Assembly (NCBI GenBank): GCA_022828595.1 | Contig: JAKGHH010000003.1 | Location: forward strand, 423,973-487,972 | DNA: 64,000 nucleotides | DNA from: Nelumbo lutea | Taxonomy: Eukaryota; Streptophyta; Magnoliopsida; Proteales; Nelumbonaceae | Direction: 5' to 3' | Shown: positions 10,223 through 22,100 of the stretch, one piece after another | How positions within the stretch are numbered: the stretch's first letter is position 1 | Layout of the letters: the number at the start of each line of letters is the position of its first letter | The notes under the pieces: model-generated | Seen by the model: only the letters and a program-made list of their open reading frames with translations | Databases searched by the model: none | Told to the model about the DNA's origin: nothing | Position numbers and translations under genes: made by a program

Positions 10223-10966
10223 ACACCCATTGAATAGAACCACATGATTAGTGTAGAGAGTGGGGAGCTGCTTGAAGACAAAGTTATGTTCCAGCGGTTA
10301 GTGGGAAAACTCCTATATCTATGCCTCACCCGACCAGACATCAGTTATGCCGTTAGTGTTATCAGTCAGTACATGCATTCTCCTAGAACCACACACCTTC
10401 TAACAACAAAAAGAATACTAGCATACTTGAAGAGATGCTCGAGTAGAGGTATACTGTTCAAGAACAATGACCACATGAAGGTGGAAGTCTATACGGATGC
10501 CGATTGGGCTGGTAGTGTTAATGACATAAGGTCTACTTCTGGGTATTGTGCTCTTGTGGGAGGTAACCTGGTTTCTTGGAGGAGTAAGAAACAGAGTGTT
10601 GTCTCCCGATCCAGTGCTGAAGCTGAGTACAGGTCAATGGCTAATGGAGTGGCTGAAATTCTTTGGCTGAGATCACTACTTGAGGAGTTGGGTATTGAGT
10701 ATGAGAAGCCCCTGATGCTGTATTGTGATAATCAAGCAGCTATTAATATAGCACACAACCCAGTGCAGCATGACAGGACTAAACATATTGAAGTTGATCG
10801 ACACTTTGTACGAGAGAGGGTCTCATCACAAGAAGTGTGTCTCCTATACATTACCTCCAATATGCAACTGACAGATATCCTCACCAAAGCTATACCACGG
10901 AAGAAGCTAGAGGCAGATCTATCCAAGTTGGGAATGATAAACATTTATTCCCAACTTGAGGGGGAG
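10223..10966 (+). pseudogene. Copia B reverse transcriptase end and RNase H
   Basis: Continues the interrupted gene after the insert: '[20 protein letters not shown]' and '[11 protein letters not shown]', then the RNase H domain with 'VEVYTDADWAGS', '[20 protein letters not shown]', '[13 protein letters not shown]', 'LYCDNQAAINIAHN' and '[13 protein letters not shown]'. This stretch is open over 245 codons (10244-10981), the best-preserved part of the element. The polypurine tract 'cttgagggggag' (10955-10966) abuts the 3' LTR. Confidence 0.92.
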
Positions 10967-11336
10967 TGTAGAGAACACTAATGTGGGCCCCACAGCTACG
11001 GTCCCACTGTGTTCGTAGGATAGAAGATGTTCTAGTCTGCCTAGGTTAGCTATTGGTCTTTTAGTTGTTTCAGTTGTTATTTATTTCAGTCTGATTTTTT
11101 GCTCTATTTGTTATGTAAAGACTAAGGGCAGATCTGTCCTTTCCATGTAATGAGCATAACCTATAAATATTAATTAAAGTGGCGGCAGCAGAATATTAAG
11201 CTTCTGCTCCTCCTTTCAACCCTTGTGTTCTACTGCTTCTCCTCCCTCGTCCTCTTCTTTCCTCTTACCTTTCTTCTTATCTTCGATCCTGAAATCCATT
11301 AGGGTTCAAGACTGATAACAGTTCTGAACTTCTACT
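10967..11336 (+). repeat. 3' LTR of copia B
   Basis: 370 bp matching 3506-3875 at about 97% by eye. It is followed by the duplication TGTTT (11337-11341) and then the rest of the A LTR. Confidence 0.95.
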
Positions 11337-11341
11337 TGTTT

Positions 11342-11601
11342 AAAGTTACGTTTGTTAGTTATGGGCCTTCTTTTGTTTTCTTTAATTATTTCTTTAGTGC
11401 TGGCCGCCCTATTAAGGGCATCCAAGTAATTGTACTTAATCTTAGAATTAAGTTAATAAAAGTGATGAAAGGGGGCTAGAGAGGGAAGTTCGAATTCTTC
11501 TTCTCTCTCTTCTTTTCTTCTTCCACAACCTATTGCTGAAACTTCTTCATTCTTCTTTCTCTTTCTCTATTCCTTCTTTTCTTGCATTATCTAAATTACT
11601 G
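11342..11601 (+). repeat. 3' LTR of copia A, right part
   Basis: Resumes the A LTR after element B ('aaagttacgtttgttagttatgggcc' region) and matches about 64-323. Similarity to the 5' LTR ends at 'attactg' near 11601. Unrelated sequence follows. Confidence 0.85.
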
Positions 11602-12212
11602 TAGGTGTAATTTTCAACTCTTCCCATTGCTTGCACCATTCATTGGAGCAAGACTGATTAAATATTCGATTGCTCAAAAAACAGATCCTGATTGGACATG
11701 GTTTAGAACTTTAGATCAACTGGATTATTGATAACTATTAAGTTAAATCCTTACATATAAGCTGAGAGAACCATTAATTAATGAGAGTAAAAGGTATTAA
11801 TAACTTAATATTTCAAAAATCAATCTACAATACCATACAATTACAGAACTTTTAAAATTCAAAGTTTGCTAGGTGTGACAGAATGAAGCTGCTCATCACT
11901 GTCGGATGTCTCTCAAGTTTTTGGGCTGTCGCACCCAATAGTTATGAATATTTTCGGGAGAACAAGCAGTGCCTTTCATTTTTTTAGAGAAGGATCTCTT
12001 AGCAAGATTTGAACTGTATACTCTCTATAGTCCTTAGGTAGGAATAAGGCTTATGTCAGAGGAAAACTCATTATTATACTGAAAAAATAGATCTGAAAAA
12101 CAAGAAAACATGCAATTATCGAAAAAATAAACAAGAAAACTTGCCTTGGGTATTTAGGTTGGAGTGCTATGAGTTATTAGTGGATGGGGTGTATTGCTTC
12201 AACTTGTATTCA

Positions 12213-12464
12213 ACCTAATGTTTTAAAGTGCATGGGGATTTTTGCACCTGTGGTCCAAGATGCAAGGCTAAGACACTTTTTTGAAGCAGGTACATTTTTA
12301 AAGCAAAAATTCAAAAAATAAAAAAAAGTAATTCAAAAATGCAAACTTAATAAATTATAAAAGAAACTAAATGTGTTAAAAGGTCTATTGGCACAAATCA
12401 ATATACATAAAAATAATGTGTAAAACATATTCAAAGTAAAAACGTAGAAATAAAATCAAACATA
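12213..12464. repeat. Dispersed AT-rich repeat, copy 1
   Basis: Starts near 'aatgttttaaagtgca', passes through 'gatgcaaggctaagacac' and an A-rich stretch, and ends in 'gtaaaacatattcaaagtaaaaacg...aaatcaaacata'. The same order of motifs occurs at 14567-15060. Diverged and non-coding, family unknown. Confidence 0.6.
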
Positions 12465-12560
12465 TAGGGCTGCAAACATATCAGATCGAATTGTATATAT
12501 GCCATTCCAAATTTGATTCGTTTATATTTGCATTCAAATTGGATTGTATCCATAATAACA
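12465..12560. mobile_element. Possible truncated end of a hAT-type element
   Basis: TAGGGCTGCAAACATATCAGATCGAA closely resembles the inverted right terminus of the hAT MITE at 49056-49641. It interrupts the AT-rich repeat just after 'caaacata'. No matching right terminus was found, so the element is truncated or decayed. Confidence 0.35.
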
Positions 12561-13039
12561 TATTAAATAGTATAAATAAATTATACTAAAAAATATCAAA
12601 ATAATATATATTATCATTGAATGGACTAGAAATGACTTTAATGTTATATTTGATGAGCAAAATGAATTGAAAATTACTTGTATGAAACTTTAACATATGA
12701 GAATTTACTGAAAATACAACATTCCTACCAACTTTACTGATAGATACAATATAAATTTTTAAGTATATAAGAACATATGTATTTAAATCGAATTAAAGCA
12801 GATTATATCAGATTGGATAGGGGTGGATCCATATTAGATCCAATTACAAAAGGATTAAATTTAAATAACCCTTAATAGGATTGAATTCTAATTTGGACAA
12901 TTGGATACTGATTACATGGTAACCAATAGGCAGTTACCAAAGGTGGAAATAAATCTTACCATTCACATGGTAACTAATGGCGAAGCTTGGAAAATGTTCC
13001 TTATATGATATGCTTTCTGTTTATTTCATTGTAACACAG

Positions 13040-13190
13040 GAATTGATGGAGAAGCTGAGGACACCATCAGATGCAAAACTGATGCAAATAGCAATAGATG
13101 ACTTGAAAAATTCTTCCCTTCCGTTGGAAGATCGCCATCGTGCATTGCTAGAGCTCTTAATTCTTGTCGAGCCAATAGATAATGCAAATG
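13040..13190 (+). CDS. Fes1-like exon (first visible)
   Basis: Opens after 'gtaacacag' and reads '[15 protein letters not shown]...'. It ends 'GCAAATG' before 'gtaaaat', leaving phase 1. In the family this is where the first armadillo repeats begin. The preceding exon is not in the window. Confidence 0.88.
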
Positions 13191-16100
13191 GTAAAATACA
13201 ATTTTGGTGAATTTCCTCTTTGTATGTGTCGCTACATTCCTGTTCTTGAATCCAATATCACCCTATTATCATATTTTTTACAGGAGAATATCTATCAATA
13301 CTACAATAACATGCTTTTTTTGTGATAAGTACTACAATTACATGCTTTTTTTTTTATAGTTGCTACAATAACATGCTTATTAGACAGTGATATAGATGAG
13401 ACTTCCCATGGAGTGCTTTTCTTGCTGGAAGAAACAGGTGGAGGCCCAGCACTAAAAATCAGAGAAGAGAAACAATCAATGGTGATTCACAGAAGAGAGG
13501 CGATTAGTTGGTTTAACGGCTTCATGGATGGAACAATCTTTGCTATTTTCAAGCTAGGTTGGAAACGGGAGTTGAGTGCTGAAGGGAAGAAGTTCATTGT
13601 GGAGAAGAAGAGTAACAATAGAGGTTTTTTCATTGAGTTGAATGAAACCGTTGGGAATGGTAGGCAGAAGATGGCTTGTTTTCCCGAGGGGAGAGGAAAA
13701 TAGGGATGGGTGAAATATTGCAGAAGCATTGGATGAGTTTGAACATAGAAGATGGCTTGTAGAGAGGATGGTAGAGTTAGCTGGGAGGCAGTTAGCAGGA
13801 GTAAAGAGGTAGGAGGTCTAGGTTTAGAGTGTCTACAAAGAAGAAACATAGCTTTGCTAGGGAAGTGGATTTGGAGATTGCCTCAATGGAGAGATAAGCT
13901 ATGGACAAGGGTGGTGATGAGTATAAATGGGCTTTCAGCAAATGGATGGGACGTTGGAGTACTAAATCGACCAACTCGAGCTTCACCTTGGAAGGACAGC
14001 AGTGGTATTTTATCTTCCTTCCTTAATTTGGTTAAGTATGACCTTTGTAGTGGAGGCCAAATTAAATTTTGGGAACATGATTGGCTGAGCCCCTCCCCTT
14101 TAAAAAATCAATTTCTGTCTCTATTTGCACTGAGCCGCTTCAAAAATGAGCTAGTTTCTAAATTCCTTGTTCCTTCTATTTCTACTACTGGCATTGCTTA
14201 GGATTTGGGTTTCCATAAGCATTTAAGGGATTCAGAATCTCTTCATGTCTTTAACCTGCTACAACTGTTAGAAGAGAGGTTTTCCTTGATCCTTCCAAAC
14301 CTGATGGCTGAATCTGGACATGTTCCCCCCTCGGTTCCTTTACTTGTGCTTCCTTCTTCTAGACTAGCACCAAACCTCCATTACTGGGAAAGGTTGTAAA
14401 GAAAGGCTTTGTCTCAATCAAATAACACTTCTTTGCAACCTTTCCCAGTAATGGAGGTTTGATGCTAGCCTATTCAACCTAAGGTTAGTGCTTTTTGTTG
14501 TTAGTTGTGCATGAAAATATTAATACCTGTGATTTACTTCAAAGGAAGAGACCACAATGGTGTTTATCCTAGTGTTTTAAAAGCGCAAGGCACATGGGCC
14601 AATTTGCGCTTGAGGCGCAAGGCGAGGCGTGTGCCTTTTTGGAGCAAGGTGTAGAAATACTAAAAAAATGCAAAAAAAAAAAAAAAAACAGAAAATTCAA
14701 AAAAAAAGGTAGAAGCAGAATTCAAATGGGTTAGGAGTGCAAATGGGCTAGCTGATTATCTTGCTAAACAAGGGGCTTTGAGGCAACAATTGTTTTGGGC
14801 TGCATTGTAAAAGGGTCAGAAATATGTAATAGTGTGGGACTTCTAGTCCCATACACAAAGTTGTAAAACTTTTAAATCTAATTTCAAATAAAAGTTTCCT
14901 TTGATGATAAAAAATTATAAACTTAAATTTTAAAATAAATGTTTTAAAAAACCTATTATCTAAATTAAAATACATAAACATAACATGTAAAGCGTATTCA
15001 AATCAAAATTTTAAAAGTAAAATCAAACATATAAAACATTTCAAGCATGTAAAACCCACAACCTCTTTTCCTCAATTGCATTACTTTCAAATAAATTGCA
15101 TTCCTGATTCTACGAAGGATAAAGTTGGATCCTAAGGTCTTTGGTTGTGTGTTTCATTCATGTCAAGGATCCAAAAAGGACAAAGTTGGACCCTAAGGCA
15201 ATTCGGGGGAGGGTGCTTAGGTTAATCTCCTACATAGAAGGGGTACAAGTGTCTTGATCTAGTTACTGGAAGGAAGTTTATCACAAAACATGTCACCTTT
15301 CATGAGCTCCAGCCATAACCCTCAAAATCCTCTTCAGGAGGAGACTAGTAGGGTGGAAGAGGCTTCCTCGAGGGTTAGTCCTTTTGTTCCTGCCCCTGCT
15401 CCTCTTCCATCTACTTCTCCTGATCTAGTTCCTTCTGAGCCTACTAAGTCTACTTGTCTAGTTAATGAAGAAGCCACTGCTCCTAAACATTGTGATGCAA
15501 GTGTTTATCGAAGGAAAAGAAAGAGAGACTTGCTAGTTCATGACTGTAACCAATTGGATGCCCCTGAAGCCAACCAAGGTATGGTTTCTCCCATTGCATC
15601 CACTAGTGTTGATCCTGGTCTTCCTATTGCTTTGCGAAAACCATTCGATCCTGTGCTTTCCATCCTATAAATAGATTTGTCTCATATTCTCATTTTTCTC
15701 CTGCCTATCACTCCTTTGTTTGTGCTTGCCTTCTGTCTCTACCCCTTCCAGGTTCTCAGAGGTTGTTGTTGACCCTAAATGGAAGGAAGCTATGGATGAA
15801 GAAATGAGAGCATTATTGAAAGAAAAAACTTGAGAGATAGTGGATCCAAGGTTCAAAGTATCAACACAGGCTGATATGACATACTGGCGTATCTGCCTGT
15901 ACTTGTACTTTTCTTTTTAAGTTTTATTTATTTTTTCCGAAACCGGTTCAGAGGGGTCAGTTTAAGGCCCAACTACCCTCTGAACCAGTGTCTGGCCCGA
16001 TACAACCCTTGAAGAGGCGTATCGGTAAGCCATTGGCATGATACGTATCGATACTTTGAACCTTGAATGGATCTACCAAATGGGAAGAACATTGTGGGGT

Positions 16101-19100
16101 GTAAGTGGGTTTACACAATCAAACATAGGGCAAATGGAAATAGTGAAAGATATAAAGCTAGATTGATTGCAAAAGGGTTCACCCAAAAGGAAGGTATTGA
16201 TTACAAGGAGACTTTTGCACTGGTTGCCAAATCAAATACAATCTGAGTGTTACTTTCTTTAGCAACAAAATTTTCTTGGGAACTGCATAAGTTGGATGTT
16301 AAGAATGCCTTCCTAAATGGAGACTTGTGGGAAGAAGTGTATATGGATCCTCCTTCAGGATAAAACATGAGAGGAAGGGTCTGTAAACTAAAAAGGGCCT
16401 TGTATGGGCTTAAACAATCCCCAAGAGCATGGTTTAAGAGATCATGTAGAGCAATGAAGGATATAGGGTACAAGCAGAGTGGTGCAGATTATACATTGTT
16501 CTACAAGAGAGATGGTGAAAAGTTGACAGCTATGATTGTCTATGCTGATGATATGGTGGTTTCTGGAAATGATGCAAAGGAGATTATGGAGTTAAAAGGT
16601 TTCTTAGCCTTAGAATTTGAAATCAAGGATCTAGGGCACTTGTGATATTTCTTGGGAATAGAAGTGACTAGATCCAAGGAAGGGACTTACATCTGTCAGA
16701 GAAAGTATGCTCTAGACCTGTTGAAGGAGACAGGGAAGTTAGGAATCAGACCTACTGGCACTCAGAGCAAAACCATGGATTGCAAGAAGGTGATGATGAA
16801 CCTTATCTTGATAAAGAAAGATATAAGCGGTTGGTTGGAAAGTTGTATCTATCTCTCACTAGGCCGGGCATTGCGTATTTAGTCCATGTAGTTAGCCAAT
16901 TCATGCATGTCCACAAGTCTCACATATGAAAGCGGTAGAGAGAATCTTGAGATATCTCCAGACATGTCCTGAGAAAGGTTTACTATTTAAGAAGCATGAC
17001 AGAATAAAGGTTGAAGCGTACACAAGTGCTGATTGGGCTGGTTTTTGTGGAGACAGGTGGTCTACATCTGGATATTGTACCATTGTGGGTGGAAATCTGG
17101 TCACGTGGAGAAGCAAGAAATACGCTGTTGTGGCAAGATCAAGTGCTGAAGCTGAATATAGAGCCATGGTTCATGGTGTCGCTAAACTTCACTGGCTTTG
17201 AATCTTCCTAAAAGAATTGGGGATAGATATAACTGGACTACTCAAGCTCTATTGTGACAATTAGGCTGCAATCAACATTGCAGATAACCCTGTCCAGCAT
17301 AATAGGACGAAGCATATCAAGATTGATAGACACTTTGTACATGAGAGGATTGTCTTTGGAGAACTTTGTATTCCTTACATGCCATCAACAAAACAGCTAG
17401 CTGATGTTTTCACTAAAGGTCTCACAAAATCCAGATTTATGGAGTTGTTATTGCAAGCTAGGCATGATAGATATCTGTGCTCAGCTTGAGGGGGAGTGTT
17501 GTATGGCCTAGAGCCTAGCATTGTGGGCTTGGGCCTGTTTATGTTATGTCATAATAATTATCTATGTAACTTCCTTTCTGGACTAAATGGTCTTGGGTTT
17601 ATTCTGCTTTCATGTTTTCTTACTGCCTACTAGTCAGGGGCAGATTAGTCATTGTATCCCTTTCTTATTGCCCTAATATAAAAGACTGTTTTAGAGGGTT
17701 GGGGTGTGTGTGCCGCCCATTTCTTCTAAACCTATCTTCGTATGTTTTCCTTCTTCTTTAGAACTGAATACAAATAGTAGTAAGCTGTTGTAAGGAAGAT
17801 GGGGGATTAGGACTAGGAAACATAGTTAACAAAAGTGAAGCTCTTTTAATCAAATGGCTCTAGAGGTGGCCTGTGGAAAGAGAGAGGCTTTGCCTTGAAG
17901 TGGTGGCTAGTATTCATGGCTGTTCCGGAACTGGATGGGATGTCGGGGTATTTCGATGGGCTTGACTCACTACTGCTTGTAAGGCAATTTCCAATATTCT
18001 ACCTAAATTCCTCAAGTTTGTAAGGCATGATGTTTGCTTAGGTAATTTTGTTCTATTTTGGGAAAGATTTTTGGGTGGGTAATCAACCTCTAAAAGATCT
18101 TTCTCCCTCCCATTATTCTATCTCCCTCTTTAAGAAGGAGCTTGTTTTGAGGTTTCTTCCTCCCTCAACATGTCCATCGTCTCCTACCTGGGATCTTGGG
18201 TTTCGTAGAGGCCTAACTGATGAGGTATCTAGTTGTGTCTCTTAGCTTTTATTATTGTTGAATTCTGCTTGCTTAGACCCTCTCAATCCAGATAAAAGAG
18301 TTTGGACCTTGGTGCCAAATGGCTCTTTTACTTGTGCTTCTTTTTTTAAGTCCCTATGTTCTTCTCCCTCCCCTTGGGTGTTCCCAGTGAAAGAAAATTT
18401 GGTCTAGGCCTATCCCCCTCAAAATAACCGTCCTTTGTTGGGAGATTTGTCATGGTAAGATAAATACTTTGGATAACTTGCAAAAGAAGAGACCTTACTT
18501 ATGTTTATCCTCAAACTGGTGCACAATGTGTAAAGTGCAGAATGAGGACTGTTACCACTTGCTGTTATCTTGCTCTGTTGCTGTAGATATTTGGACTTGG
18601 GTTTTCACTTTATTTGGGTGCAGGTGGAACTTGCTTTCTGAAGTAAATATACTCTTTGATCCATCAACTTTTTGGTGGCCAAGGAAGAGAGGAAAACTGA
18701 TTTGGAAATGTATAAGAGCAGCTACAGTATGGACTATTTGTGAAGAATGGAATGTTAGGATATTCCAAGTAAAAGAAAGGAGTCCGAAGGAAGCTAAGGA
18801 GAGTGTATTAACAAGGACCATCTCTTGGCTGAAAACTTCTGAATTGTTTGTGGATTATTCCTATGACAATATTCAGAGGGGTTGGGCAGCAGTGGCATCT
18901 GTAGCCTCTGTAGGTTTTCAGGACTGCTAGTTACATGAAAGGACATATTTGCCCTTGGTGTTTACATCATAATTGCTAACAAGTAACAAACAATATAAAA
19001 CTGAAACTAGGAATAACAGAATAGCAAAATGACCACAACTGTGACTAGATACATTCTACCCTACGGACAGAGTGGGACCACAGCTGTGGGGCCCACATCA

Positions 19101-22100
19101 ATGTTCTCTACACTCCCCCTCAAGTTGGGAGTATATGTTCATCATTCCCAACTTGGATAGATCCGCCTCTAGCTTCCTTCTTGATACGGCTTTAGTGAGG
19201 ATGTCTGCTAGTTGCATACTGAATGTGATGTAAGGGAGGCATGCTTCTTGAGATGAGACCCTCTCTCGCACAAAATGGCGGTCAACTTCAATGTATTTGG
19301 TTCTGTCATGCTGTACTGGATTATGTGCTATATTAATGGCGGATTGATTATCACAGTACAGCATCAGGGGCTTCTCACACTCAATACCCAACTCCTAAAG
19401 TAGAGATCTTAGCCAAAGGATTTCAGCCACTCCATTGGCCATGGACCTGTATTCTGCTTCAGCACTTGACCGGGAGACAACACTTTGTTTCTTCTTTAGG
19501 AGACAAGGTTTCCTCCCACAAGGGCACAATATCCTGAGGTAGACCTTCTGTCATCAACACTCCCAGCCCAATCAACATCAGTATAGACCTCCACCTTCAT
19601 GTGATTGTTGTTCTTGAATAGTATACCCCTACCTGGGCATTTCTTCAAGTAGGCTAAGATTCTTTCTGCCGCAAGAAGATATGTGGTTCTAGGAGAATGC
19701 ATGTACTGGCTGACAACACTAACAGCATAAGTAATATCTGGCCGAGTGAGGCAGAGATATTTGACCTTTCCTAATCCTGTGATTCTGTTCAATTGGTGTA
19801 TCTACAAGTTTGACACCTAACTTTCCAGTTTCTGCCAACAGGTCTAGGACATATTTCCTTTGAGATATAAAGATCCTTCGTTTGGATCTAGCAACCTCAA
19901 TACCCAAAAAATACCGGAGTACACCAAGGTCTTTCACCTCAAATTCTTGGTGAAGAAGCTGTTTAAGAGACTCAATCTCATGGCTATCATTCCCTGTGAC
20001 CACAATATCATCAACATATACTGCCAATAGTGTCAAAGAGGACTCCACCCTCTTGATAAATAGGGTATGATCTGACTGGGCCTGTACATATCCAAACTTC
20101 ACAAGTGCTAGTTTGAATCTATTGAACCAAGCCCTAGGTGACTATTTCAAACCATACAAAGCCTTGTTGAGCCAACAGACCTTCTTACCTATTTCTGCAT
20201 CATAGAATCCAGGAGGCAAACACATATCTTCTTCCTGCAGATCTCCATTCAGAAAGGCATTTTCCATGTCCATTTGGTATAAAGGCCAAGTTTGACTTGT
20301 TGCAAGGGACAATGGGACTCGAATAGTAGTCATCTTGGCTACCGGTGCAAATGTCTCCAAGTAATCTATGCCATAAGTCTGTGTAAACCCTCTTGCAACT
20401 AACCGAGCTTTATACCTCTCAATAGATCCATCTGTATTATGCTTCACCGTAAATACCCATTTGCATCCAACTTGTTTCTTTTCTTTTGGCAAATCAACTA
20501 CCTCCCAGGTGTTGTTTTTCAACAGGGCATCCATCTCAACTTGCATTGCATCTTTCCATTCAGGGACGGATAGGGCTTCTTGCACTGTTCTTGGAATAGG
20601 GACATTGGAAATGGAGCTAAGGTAGGACCTGTGGGTAGGAGATAGGCGATCATAGGATAAAAAATGGGAAATACAGTGGGTTGTGGATGTGGTACAATGT
20701 CGTTTTTCCTTTACGGACTGCAATTGGAAGGTCAAGATCATCTATAGGGGAAGTCTCTATGGGCTCTGGGACTGTAGTATCTGGACTTGGAGTTGTAGAT
20801 GAGATTGGAGCTGGTCTGGACTACTGATGATTAGGATCAACTTGCCTGCACCGCCTGTGATAAACCCTCAACTCCTGATCCCTCTGACCACCCTCACCAT
20901 TGCAGCTTTCTCTCAACTCCTGATCCCTCTGACTACCCTCACCATTGCAGCTCTCATCACCCAATGGAATAGGTAAAGGAATTGCCCCACTCTCACTGCT
21001 CTCCCCCTGAAGACAAGAACTCAAACCCCCACTCTCACCACTCTCCCCCAGAGGGGCAACCCGAGGATAATAGGGTGTCCCCTCAAAGAAAGTGACATCC
21101 ATGGAGGCAAACTTCCTCCCAGAGACAGGATCATAACAGCAATAACCCTTTTGAGTTTGTGCATAATCAAGGAAGATGCATTTGGAGGATTTGGATTCGA
21201 ACTTGGAGTGATGGGGTTCGATAAGCTGAACAAAGCAAGTACAATAGAATGTCTTAAGGGGAATAGAAAACAAGTCCTCACGTGGGTGTAGAAGGGAAAA
21301 AGGAGATCGCATATCAAGAACCCTGGAAGGGACCTGATTAATAAGGTATACTGCCGTGAGGATAGCATCCCCCCAGAAGCGAATAGGGACATTGGAAGTA
21401 AACATGAGGCTTCTAGCCACTTCCAAAATGTGCCTATTCTTCCTCTCGGCAACTCCATTCTGCTGAGGTGTATGAGGGCAAGAGCTCTAGTGGATAACTC
21501 CATGATGAAGAAGATAAGATGTCAATGATTTAGCAATGTATTCCTTTGCGTTATCAGATCTGAGAACTTTGATCTTGGCATCAAACTGGGTTAGGATTAT
21601 TTGGTGAAAATTTCGGGTCAGGAAAGGTACCTCATATCGTAAACGTATGAGATAAACCCAAGAAAAACGGGTATGGTCATCAACAAATAACAAAAAGTAT
21701 CTGTACCCACCCATGGAAGGGATATGATAAGGGCCCCAAACGTCAGTATGCACAATATCAAAAGAATTATCACTTCTTTTATTACTCAATAAATAAGGCT
21801 TTCTACAATGCTTAGCAAACTCACAACTTCACACTGTAGCTGAGACAACTCAATAGACTCAAATAAAGTAGGAAACAGACTCTGTAAAGATCGAAAAGAC
21901 AAATGACCTAATCGGTTGTGCCAAAGCATAACCGGACTCACACTTTGAGAAACAAAAGACAACTTTTCTACTAACTCTCCCCGACGGAACCGCTCCCCGA
22001 GCAGATAGATCCCATTTGTCTCACAACCAGTCCCAATCACCTTCTGCGTCTCCAAGTCCTGAAAAACACATCGGTCAGGGAAGAAGGTTACTAAGCAGTT

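Larger units (their letters stand above)
3506..11336 (+). mobile_element. Copia element B, full length, nested in the 3' LTR of A
   Basis: A complete Ty1/copia structure. It has two 370-bp LTRs (3506-3875 and 10967-11336), a primer binding site, gag-protease-integrase-RT-RNase H order, a polypurine tract, and the 5-bp target duplication TGTTT at 3501-3505 and 11337-11341. By eye the LTRs differ by about 11 substitutions and 2 single-base indels, roughly 3%. Of its 7831 bp, 1939 bp are a later insert (8284-10222). Without that insert and one copy of its duplicated target it is about 5.9 kb, usual for copia. Premature stops disable it. It belongs to the same family as the minus-strand element at 18909-24528. 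Confidence 0.95.
8..11601 (+). mobile_element. Copia element A (outer element of the nest), internally deleted
   Basis: This is a degenerate Ty1/copia retrotransposon with LTR homology at both ends. The 5' LTR region is at 8-323. The matching 3' LTR starts at 3457, is cut at 3505 and resumes at 11342-11601. Between the LTRs come gag, protease, part of integrase, the integrase-RT linker and RNase H, in copia order. The integrase core and all of reverse transcriptase are missing, and stops and frameshifts are frequent, so it cannot move by itself. Element B (3506-11336) interrupts its 3' LTR. It lies upstream of the first visible Fes1-like exon, probably inside an earlier intron of that gene. 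Confidence 0.85.
11602..13039 (+). other. AT-rich intron sequence before the first visible Fes1-like exon
   Basis: No coding region was found here. In particular nothing resembles the N-terminal exon of the Fes1-like protein. It contains an AT-rich dispersed repeat (12213-12464) and what looks like one end of a hAT-type element (12465 onward). It ends in a pyrimidine-rich tract and 'acag' splice acceptor at 13039. Confidence 0.6.
15100..17772 (+). mobile_element. Copia fragment (3' half with 3' LTR)
   Basis: Starts within integrase C-terminus ('KLDPKA' near 15125) and continues through a Ser/Pro-rich linker (15290-15670), reverse transcriptase and RNase H. It ends with polypurine tract 'cttgagggggag' and a 3' LTR (17497-17772). 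No 5' LTR or gag is present. A MITE (15847-16064) interrupts the start of RT. It is a different family from elements A and B by LTR sequence. Confidence 0.85.

Noticed and set aside
11602..13039. Search for the N-terminal Fes1-like exon
   Set aside because: No segment resembles the expected sequence before 'ELMEKL', so the exon is assumed to lie outside the window.
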